DNA of 64,000 nt from Marinovum algicola (GTDB lineage: Bacteria; Pseudomonadota; Alphaproteobacteria; Rhodobacterales; Rhodobacteraceae). Below are positions 57,880-64,000 of this stretch, in pieces. A program made the translations under genes and the position numbers. Location: contig NZ_FNYY01000010.1 in the NCBI RefSeq assembly GCF_900109145.1, positions 124,001-188,000 on the forward strand, read 5' to 3'. The notes under the pieces are model-generated. The model made no database searches. It was not told the DNA's origin and saw nothing but the letters and a program-made list of their open reading frames with translations. Positions within the stretch are counted from its first letter, which is position 1. Each line of letters begins with the position of its first letter.

Positions 57880-58881
57880 TCATCGCATCCAGAAACCTTC
57901 GCGCCTGATCTTGTTGCGGATCGCCTGTTCCTTGCGCGGCAGGTTATCGCGGTCGAACAGGTCGCGTACCTTGTGGCCGCGCCCCTGATAGATCATCCGC
58001 AGGGCGGGTTCGTATTCCTTGAGCCGTTTCTTCACCTTGTTCGGCGCGGCGACGATCTCGAGCGTGTCGACCACATGCTTGCCCTCGCGCGCAAAGAGCA
58101 GCGGCAGGAACCGGTAGTGACAGGAATGCGTGCCATCGAGCATGCCGGGGGGCAGGGTATCACGTCCGCCGCCGAGAGAATGGATCACCAACGGCAGCGC
58201 CACCTGGTCGAGCCAGGGGGTCATCGGCTGACAGACCAGCGCCGGCGGGGGATCGTCGCGGATCGCCAGGGCATAATCGAGGAACCGCGCGCCGAATTCA
58301 CGGGGGCAGCGGTAGAAGAAGAAGCCGGCGTTGAAATAGAGGTAACGCTGCCAGTATTCCTCGGGCTGCGTCGGATCGAGCGAGCTTTCGAAATCGAGGC
58401 CGAACTTGTCGTAGAGCGATTTCCAGATCTCGGTATACCCCGGCCCGTATAGCTCGATCCTGGGCCATGTGCCCTCGCGCCGCAGCGAGGCGGTGGGCCG
58501 GTCGAAATCGAAACGCACTTCGGACAAAGCGCCGGTGATCAGCGTGTCGGTGTCGAAGAACACGAAAGGCTCGCCCTCGGGCAGAGCCGCCAGCGCCTCG
58601 ATCTTGTTGCCATGTGGGTAGCTGTGGCCGAAATGGCGGTTCTCGAACGGCAGGAACTCGGCGCCCAGCTCGAGCAGGAAATTGCGCAGGTCGTCGTTCT
58701 TGATGCGGGGATCATGCGGCCAGAGCGGGCCGGGCTGCGGTTCGGCGATGAACAGCCGGCCGCGAAAGCCGCGGTTGGAATAGCGGAACGAGGCGGCGAA
58801 AAGCAGGGCCTCGTATTGCAGCCGTCCGGCCTGGGCCACGATCACGATATTGAACGGCCTGTCGCCTGTTGCCTGTCGCAC
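57880..58881 (-). CDS. Putative glycosyltransferase with DTDT motif
   Basis: A 333-residue protein with a GT-A-like layout: NIVIVAQAGRLQYEALLFAAS at the N-terminus, EPFVFFDTDTLITGAL near 104-119 (DxD type metal site), and YFNAGFFFYRC near 187. The C-terminus is basic (KNKIRREGFW). It likely uses a nucleotide sugar, but donor and acceptor are unknown. It stands alone between the methyltransferase and PhnM-like genes. It does not share the DIDEF pattern of the operon at 3991-9765. Confidence 0.72.
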   Translation of the reverse strand: MRQATGDRPFNIVIVAQAGRLQYEALLFAASFRYSNRGFRGRLFIAEPQPGPLWPHDPRIKNDDLRNFLLELGAEFLPFENRHFGHSYPHGNKIEALAALPEGEPFVFFDTDTLITGALSEVRFDFDRPTASLRREGTWPRIELYGPGYTEIWKSLYDKFGLDFESSLDPTQPEEYWQRYLYFNAGFFFYRCPREFGARFLDYALAIRDDPPPALVCQPMTPWLDQVALPLVIHSLGGGRDTLPPGMLDGTHSCHYRFLPLLFAREGKHVVDTLEIVAAPNKVKKRLKEYEPALRMIYQGRGHKVRDLFDRDNLPRKEQAIRNKIRREGFWMR

Positions 58882-58996
58882 CTGACTGCCCCCCGGAGTT
58901 GCCCATGGCTGTTTTGCCGGTGACTATAGGATGGAACCGGGCGCGCCAAAAGGCGTCATGACCGGTAAAATTCGCCGCCTTTCGGGGGCGGCCGGT

Positions 58997-60118
58997 TCAG
59001 CGCTCGCCGGCGGTTTCGGCCAAGGCCCGCGCGCCGATCTCGCGCCGGGCGGGCTGGGGCGCATGCAGCGGCGGGGCGAATTCGGGATTGCGATAGATCC
59101 AGCGGCCGGCCGACATGGTGGCGGCGACAGCGCCGCTGGCGCGGTGCAGCAGCACCAGGTCGGCACGCTGCCCGGGCGCCAGCCTGCCCCGGTCGCGCAG
59201 CCCCAGCACCTGCGCCGGGCGCGACGAGATCAGCGACCAGGCCCCGGCGATCGGCAGGGCACCGCTGCGGTCGAGATGCAGCGCCGCCTGCATCAGCATC
59301 TCGGGCGTGCCATCGGAAACCAGCGCATCGCACATCCCGGCGGAAATCAGGTCGCGCGGATCGGGCATGTCGGGGTGGAGGCCGGGCGATGTCACCCCGG
59401 CGGCCGGAAGCGCCACCGGATCGGACCAGGCCCGCGCCACCGAAGCCGCGCCGCTCGCCATCGGGGCGACGCAGATCTTGGCGCCCATCATCGCCAGCCG
59501 CTCGCGCGACTGGCCGTCGCGGTCGCCGTAGCTGCCCGAGCGGATGTTCATCACGTCGAAGGCATGTGCCAGGTTGCACAGGAACCGGTGCACCTCGTCG
59601 CCGCGCAGGCGCAGCGCCCCGGCGGTGGCACGCAGCCCGGGCGCCACCGGCACGGCGGCATCACTCAGGCTGTCGACAAACAGCACCGCGCTTACCCCGT
59701 AACGGTGCAACAGCTCGAGCAGCCGTGTCTCGACGTCCATCATGTGGGTGTCGCAATGCAGCAGTACCCGCAGATCGGTGCGCGACCGCAGCCGATGGCT
59801 GGCGTGGCGGTCGAGAAAGCCGGCGGCGGCATCGGGCGCGCAGGCGCCGCCCTGCCAGCCCCAGCCCTGTGCCACCCAGGCGGTCGTGATCCCCTGGGCC
59901 GCAAGCTGCCGGTCGAGCGCGGCAAGGCTGGTGGTGCCGCCGGGCCGGGCGTGGATGTCGACGATGCCGGGCAGGATGTCATAGCCGGGCAGCGCCACTT
60001 CCGGCGCCGGGCCTTCGGAAATCATGCCATCCGAAATGGTCAGCGCCCGGGCCTCGAAGCCGGTGGCACCAAGCACGCGCGCGCCGGTGATGCGCAGAGG
60101 CAAGGAAAGAACGGACAT
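58997..60118 (-). CDS. PhnM-like amidohydrolase with altered metal site
   Basis: Related to α-D-ribose 1-methylphosphonate 5-triphosphate diphosphatase. Start ATG 60118, 373 residues. The order of segments fits the family: ILPGIVDIHARPGG near 46, ITTAWVAQGWGWQGG near 73, LLHCDTHMMDVETRLLELL near 117, SDGTPEMLMQAALHL near 286, and GRLAPGQRADLVLL near 325. However, the usual HxDxxxxH/HxDH metal motif reads DIHARPGG, and the expected GGSHSGN is MASGAASVARA. Key histidines are thus missing, and PhnM activity is doubtful. Paired with a DUF1045 gene but no phnGHIJKL. Confidence 0.8.
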   Translation of the reverse strand: MSVLSLPLRITGARVLGATGFEARALTISDGMISEGPAPEVALPGYDILPGIVDIHARPGGTTSLAALDRQLAAQGITTAWVAQGWGWQGGACAPDAAAGFLDRHASHRLRSRTDLRVLLHCDTHMMDVETRLLELLHRYGVSAVLFVDSLSDAAVPVAPGLRATAGALRLRGDEVHRFLCNLAHAFDVMNIRSGSYGDRDGQSRERLAMMGAKICVAPMASGAASVARAWSDPVALPAAGVTSPGLHPDMPDPRDLISAGMCDALVSDGTPEMLMQAALHLDRSGALPIAGAWSLISSRPAQVLGLRDRGRLAPGQRADLVLLHRASGAVAATMSAGRWIYRNPEFAPPLHAPQPARREIGARALAETAGER

Positions 60119-60241
60119 GGGCCTGCTCGTGGTTCTCGATCTGAGACCTTGGTAGCGCAGCAATGTTGCGCCGACGTGACAAACCGCTCCCGGATGTCTC
60201 ACTTGGGCGTTATGTTTGTATCCATGTGTCGCGCGCGCGCC

Positions 60242-60928
60242 TCAGCCGGTCAGCGGCGCGCGGCGGATCAGGTGAAATCGCCCGGTCGCGACGTCGGCCC
60301 CCAGCAGCGAGAGCGCCTCGACGGCAAAGGGGGCCGGCACGAGCGGCGCAAGATGGCGGGTGAGCGCATCGGTCACCGGCGTGATCTCCTCCGGGCGCAG
60401 CGGGCCGGTCAGGGTAATGTGAAAGCGGAAATCCTCCATCACATGCGGATAGCCCCAGCGGATCAGGTTGGCCTCCTGCCGCGGGCTGAGCCGTGCCTTG
60501 CGGCGGCGGGCCAGCGCCTCGGCCGTGGGCGGGGCGCGGAAACGGTCGAATTGCTGCACGGTCGCGGCCGCCAGATCGGCAATCGCCCGGGTGTCGCCGC
60601 GCGGGACGAGCGCCAGGAAACGGCCGATCCGCGTCACCTCCAGCCCGTCGAGCCACACCGGCGCGCGGCCGGCGGCAAAGGCGTCCAGTGCACCCGTCAG
60701 TTCATCCGCCACGCAGCCGGGGGCGAGGTGAAACGGCGGTTTGAGCGTGCCATGCGCGCCGTATTTGCGGGGCCTGTCGGTGAGCGCGGCGGCCGGGCGG
60801 GGCAGCCCGGCCAGCACCGGCGGCTGACGATCCGCGCCGCGCGTCGCATCCCAGCCCAGCCAGTCGGCCAGCGCCTCGGCCAGCGCCCCTTCGGGCGGGG
60901 TGTAGTAGATCGCGTACCGGTCGAACAT
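60242..60928 (-). CDS. DUF1045 2H-phosphoesterase-type protein of phosphonate loci
   Basis: A 228-residue protein with the two HxT/S motifs of 2H phosphoesterases: KYGAHGTLKPPF near 58-69 and DFRFHITLTGPL near 165-176. This family is encoded in C-P lyase (phn) operons, where it may process cyclic ribose phosphates. Here it lies beside the PhnM-like gene only. The upstream LysR stop is 3 bases away on the same strand, so transcription may be shared. Confidence 0.87.
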   Translation of the reverse strand: MFDRYAIYYTPPEGALAEALADWLGWDATRGADRQPPVLAGLPRPAAALTDRPRKYGAHGTLKPPFHLAPGCVADELTGALDAFAAGRAPVWLDGLEVTRIGRFLALVPRGDTRAIADLAAATVQQFDRFRAPPTAEALARRRKARLSPRQEANLIRWGYPHVMEDFRFHITLTGPLRPEEITPVTDALTRHLAPLVPAPFAVEALSLLGADVATGRFHLIRRAPLTG

Positions 60929-60931
60929 CGC

Positions 60932-61855
60932 TCACTCTTCGGGTTTCGGGCGCAGCCGGGCGCGCAGGTGCCGCTCGATCCTGTCCCAGACCAGGCGGAT
61001 GCGGCGCGAGGATTTTACCTCGCGATGCGCCACCAGCCAGACCGGATAGCGGATCGGCCCGTGCCCCGGCAAGAGCCGCACCATGCCCGGGGTGGATCGG
61101 CCAAGGAAATCCGGCCCGATGCCGATCGCCACGCCTTGCCGGGCCAGCTCCCAATGCACCAGGTGGTTGTCGGCGCGGATGGCCAGCATCTCACGCGTCA
61201 GGGGGATGTCGAAATTCGCCAGCGCACCGATCATCTGTTCGGCGCTGTCCATGGCGACAAAGTCATGTCCGGCGAAATCTTCCAGCCCCTGCGGCGTGCC
61301 CCGGCGGGCCAGATAGGCCTCGGAGGCATAAAACCAGCCGGTGTCCTCGGCGATCCGCTTGGCGGTCAGCGCCGGATCTTTCGGCGCGGTGTTGCGGATC
61401 GCGATATCGGCCTCGCGGCGGCGCAGGTCGGTCACCGCATTGGTGGCGTTGATTTCGATCTCGAGCCCCGGCGCGTTCTGACGCAGTTCCGCCACCACGG
61501 CGGGCAGCAGATAGGCGGAATAGATCTCGGATGCGGTGATGCAGACCCGCCCGGCGATTTCCTGGCTCTGCCCCGAGGCGGCAAGCGAGATGCGGGTGGC
61601 GGCGGCGCCCATGGCGCGGACATGATCGACAAGCTCGATCCCGGTGGGCGTCAGCTCCAGCCCCCGACCGGTGCGTTCAAACAGCGCCACGCCCAATTCA
61701 TCCTCGAGGGCGCTGACCTGACGGCCAAGCGTGGGTTGCGCCATGCCCAACGCACGGGCGGCGGCCGAAAGCGAGCCCTCCTCGGCGGTCACCAGAAACG
61801 CGCGGGCGCGGTTCCAGTCGAAGGTTATGCTGCGCCAATCCATGCGAAAATGCAT
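60932..61855 (-). CDS. LysR-family transcriptional regulator
   Basis: A 307-residue LysR protein with HTH FLVTAEEGSLSAAARALGMAQPTLGRQVSALE (about 20-51) and a substrate-binding-like C-terminus (VCITASEIYSAYLLPAVV, IAIRNTAPKDP). AGGG five bases before ATG 61855 supports that start; ATG 61843 is an alternative. It diverges from the quinone-oxidoreductase-like gene across 92 bases and may regulate it; the downstream DUF1045/PhnM-like genes may be read through. Confidence 0.91.
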   Translation of the reverse strand: MHFRMDWRSITFDWNRARAFLVTAEEGSLSAAARALGMAQPTLGRQVSALEDELGVALFERTGRGLELTPTGIELVDHVRAMGAAATRISLAASGQSQEIAGRVCITASEIYSAYLLPAVVAELRQNAPGLEIEINATNAVTDLRRREADIAIRNTAPKDPALTAKRIAEDTGWFYASEAYLARRGTPQGLEDFAGHDFVAMDSAEQMIGALANFDIPLTREMLAIRADNHLVHWELARQGVAIGIGPDFLGRSTPGMVRLLPGHGPIRYPVWLVAHREVKSSRRIRLVWDRIERHLRARLRPKPEE

Positions 61856-61947
61856 ATCAGCCCTGCCGGATTGGTCAATTACCCAAAGGCTCGCGCATGG
61901 CTACCTTGGCGTCAATCAGAGGATCAACCCGAGGAAGGAGGCCGGTC

Positions 61948-62919
61948 ATGAAAGCGGCGATCTATCGGAAATATGGCGGGCCCGAGGTGGTTCGGATCGA
62001 AGACACCGCCCGGCCCGCGCCCGGGCCGGGCGAGATGCTGGTCAAGGTGGCGCATGGCAGCGTGACGACCGCCGACTGGCGGCTGCGCGCGGCGGCCTTT
62101 CCCGGCGTCCTGGCGGTTCCGGGGCGGCTGATGTTCGGGCTGCGCCGCCCGCGCCAGCCGGTGCTGGGCAGCGAGTTTTCCGGCGAGGTGGTGGCGCTGG
62201 GCGCGGGCGTGACCGAGTTCGCGCCGGGGCAGGCGGTCTTTGGCTTTGTGATGCAGGGCGCGCATGCCGAATACCTTGTGGTCAAGGCCGCTGGCGCGGT
62301 GCTGCCGGTGCCCGAGGGGCTCGATCCGGCCGAGGCGGCGGCGCTGCCGTTCGGCGGGCTCTCGGCGCTGGTGTTCCTGCGCGACTATGCAAAGCTCGCC
62401 CCGGGGCAGAAGGTGCTGGTGGTCGGGGCCTCCGGCGGGGTCGGTGCCTATGCGGTGCAGATCGCGCGGGCCCTGGGGGCAGAGGTGACCGGCGTCGCCT
62501 CCGGCGCGCATGAGGCCTTTGTGCGCGGCCTGGGGGCGGTGGGCTTCGTCGATTACCGCCGCCAGTCGCTGCGCGGGCTGGGCAGCCGGTTCGATGTGGT
62601 GATCGACACCGTGGGCGCGACGGATTTCGCCACCGCCCGGGCGGTGCTTGCGCCCAGGGGGGTCTTCGTGCCGCTGAATTTCGGGGTGCGCGAGATCGGG
62701 CAGGCGCTCTGGTCGCAGGTCTTCGGTCGGCGAAAGCTGCGCCTCGGGGTCAGCGGTGACACCAAGGCGGATCTGTGGGTACTCGCGCGCTGGGTCGAGG
62801 AGGGCCGCCTGCGCCCGGTGATCGACCGGCGGTTTCCGCTCACGGAAATCCGGGCCGCCTATGCGCTTGTCGAGGGGCGCCATCGCCAGGGCGCGATTCT
62901 GCTCGACATGGCGGCCTGA
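61948..62919 (+). CDS. Zinc-less MDR NAD(P)-dependent alcohol dehydrogenase/quinone oxidoreductase-like
   Basis: A 323-residue medium-chain dehydrogenase without the structural zinc cysteines. Motifs are MKAAIYRKYGGPEVVRI (start after GAGGAAGGAGG), GSEFSGEVVALGAGV near 70, ALPFGGLSALVFLRDYAKL, the NAD(P) loop VLVVGASGGVGAYAVQIARALGAEV near 154, and DVVIDTVGA. Likely reduces quinones or enones with NADPH. Divergent LysR control is plausible. Substrate unknown. Confidence 0.88.
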   Translation: MKAAIYRKYGGPEVVRIEDTARPAPGPGEMLVKVAHGSVTTADWRLRAAAFPGVLAVPGRLMFGLRRPRQPVLGSEFSGEVVALGAGVTEFAPGQAVFGFVMQGAHAEYLVVKAAGAVLPVPEGLDPAEAAALPFGGLSALVFLRDYAKLAPGQKVLVVGASGGVGAYAVQIARALGAEVTGVASGAHEAFVRGLGAVGFVDYRRQSLRGLGSRFDVVIDTVGATDFATARAVLAPRGVFVPLNFGVREIGQALWSQVFGRRKLRLGVSGDTKADLWVLARWVEEGRLRPVIDRRFPLTEIRAAYALVEGRHRQGAILLDMAA

Positions 62920-62970
62920 GGGCGGCCTGACTGCCGGCCTGAGGGCGGATTGCGGCTCCGGCGGGCGCTC

Positions 62971-63984
62971 TCAGGCGCTGTGCCGGGGCACCAGGCGACC
63001 GCCGAACTGGCACAGGCCGCTGCCGTCACTGCGGTTGAGCACCACCTCGACAAGCGCCTCGGCCATGGCGGTCATCGGCTGGCGATAGGTGGTCAGGTCA
63101 TAGACCCGGTTGGCCGCCAACGGCACATCGTCAAAGCCGGTGACGGCAATGTCGTCGGGCACCCGCAGCCCCAGCGCGTGGCGCAGCGCATCCATCGCGC
63201 CGATTGCCAGCGCATCGTTCTCGCAGACGATCACATCCGGGTAGGCGCGGCGCGACGTCAGATTGCGCTCGATGGTCTCGAAGGCGCGGCGCGGGTCATA
63301 GGATCCGACGCTCAGCACCTCTGGCGTGACGTCGAAACGGCTCTGCCAATGGGCGACAAAAGTCTCCTTGCGAAAGACATGCGCCGAACGGGTGTCGGGA
63401 CCGGCCAGAAACAGCGGCCGGCGATAGCCCTTGTCGATCACGTAGTCGGTGATCTCGCGCATCGCCGCGACGTCATCGACGCAGATCGAAATGGTCTCGG
63501 GATGGTCCGAGGCGCGGGCAAAGAGGATCAGTTTCTTCACCCGCCGCGCCCCCAGCGCCGCATGCAGGATCGAATCGTCGAAATTCACCCCGATCAGCAC
63601 CGCCGCATCGACCCGCCGCTGGGTGGCATTGCGCAGCGCGTGCTGCGCATCCTCCGACCCCAGGGTATTGACCAGCAAGGTGTCGAGCCCGGCACTGCGC
63701 ATCGCCGTGGTGAGCCGTTCGAGCATCACCAGCTTGTGCGGGTTGTTGAAATCGTCAACCAGAACCGCCACCAGGTTCGACCGCTCCGAGGCCAGGGAAG
63801 AGGCCAGCAGATCCGGCGCATAGCCCAGCTCCTCTGCCGCCGCCATCACCTTGGCGCGGGTCTTTTCCGAGATCGAGGCATTGTTCTTGAAGGCGCGGGT
63901 CACCGTCCAGCGCGACACGCCGGCGATCGCCGCCACGTCGTCTGCGGTGGGCAGGGGCCGGGAAGAAAGCTCGTCGTCCGTCAT
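62971..63984 (-). CDS. LacI-family transcriptional regulator
   Basis: A 337-residue repressor with N-terminal HTH (TADDVAAIAGVSRWTVTRAF at 13-32, then ISEKTRAKVMAAAEELGYAPD, hinge near 55) and a periplasmic-binding-protein-like effector domain (NLVAVLVDDFNNPHKLVMLE, CENDALAIGAMDAL, IAVTGFDDVPLA). It ends convergent with the MDR gene. Its ligand is likely a sugar or sugar acid, but the regulated operon would lie beyond the right window edge. Confidence 0.9.
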   Translation of the reverse strand: MTDDELSSRPLPTADDVAAIAGVSRWTVTRAFKNNASISEKTRAKVMAAAEELGYAPDLLASSLASERSNLVAVLVDDFNNPHKLVMLERLTTAMRSAGLDTLLVNTLGSEDAQHALRNATQRRVDAAVLIGVNFDDSILHAALGARRVKKLILFARASDHPETISICVDDVAAMREITDYVIDKGYRRPLFLAGPDTRSAHVFRKETFVAHWQSRFDVTPEVLSVGSYDPRRAFETIERNLTSRRAYPDVIVCENDALAIGAMDALRHALGLRVPDDIAVTGFDDVPLAANRVYDLTTYRQPMTAMAEALVEVVLNRSDGSGLCQFGGRLVPRHSA

Positions 63985-64000
63985 GCGTTGTGCTGGTCGC

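Noticed and set aside
58931-61951. 1006-codon open frame on plus across the PhnM-like/DUF1045/LysR genes
   Set aside because: Antisense shadow of recognised genes with Arg/Gly/His/Gln-rich low-information translation.

Overview
The window looks like a chromosomal segment of a GC-rich alphaproteobacterium, most likely a Rhodobacteraceae (Roseobacter-group) member. This is inferred from gene content and style: an assimilatory sulfate cluster carrying DUF2849 and DUF934 proteins under a divergent Lrp-type regulator, an IF-3 with the N-terminus I associate with that family, a form II coxSLM-type molybdenum hydroxylase, a complete protocatechuate 4,5-cleavage route, a FIST/histidine kinase/LuxR-type regulator triad and GC-rich extragenic hairpins. 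I found no tRNA, rRNA, CRISPR array, phage or insertion sequence. Coding density is very high and many neighbours overlap by ATGA or TGATG.

Layout: 1-3869 (minus) dnaB (cut by the left edge), pyrE, pyrC and an unknown protein. 3991-9765 (minus) is a tightly coupled five-gene operon with three DIDEF-type glycosyltransferase domains, a sulfotransferase and an FkbM methyltransferase; one gene is a fusion with a degenerate sulfotransferase-like N-terminus. 9996-12263 (plus) holds a MoxR ATPase and a CoxE-like VWA protein (coxDE-like). 12314-18479 is sulfate assimilation: an Lrp regulator, cysG, DUF2849, cysI, cysH, DUF934, then a ferredoxin-NADP reductase. infC follows on minus with a probable non-ATG start, then an acidic Ala-rich anchored protein, then MoeA/Mog-like and XdhC-like factors (minus). 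22799-32127 is the aromatic island: ligC, ligB, ligA and a LysR regulator with two HTH domains on minus; galB, galC, galD and ligI on plus; then pobR (minus) and pobA (plus). Together these convert 4-hydroxybenzoate through protocatechuate to pyruvate and oxaloacetate.

32139-36245 (minus) encodes a response regulator, a FIST sensor and a hybrid kinase. 36413-40783 (plus) is coxG-coxS-coxL-coxM with a form II signature (AYRGAGR), so the substrate is probably not CO. Its likely maturation partners lie about 25 kb and 14 kb away in this window. 40975-42602 is a small cassette with an NTF2-like protein, a peroxiredoxin-like protein and a divergent TetR regulator. 42682-43656 is a GAPDH. 43858-50386 is cytochrome c maturation (ccmF, ccmG, ccmH, ccmI) facing a DsbD/ScsB-type reductase, with a diverged 132-bp duplication between them. 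50487-54378 has a very large anchored protein whose two ends resemble pilus/secretion assembly parts, then a SIMPL-domain protein.

54385-63984 is mixed: an FkbM methyltransferase, metY preceded on the same strand by a compositionally foreign homocysteine methyltransferase, a putative glycosyltransferase, a PhnM-like amidohydrolase lacking expected metal ligands beside a DUF1045 phosphoesterase, a LysR/quinone-oxidoreductase pair and a LacI-type regulator. The best candidates for something undescribed are the sulfated-glycan operon with its fused enzyme, the PilM/PilP-like giant protein, the two-HTH LysR regulator of the ring-cleavage genes, and the ccmI/dsbD intergenic duplication, whose hairpin shows a compensatory base change.
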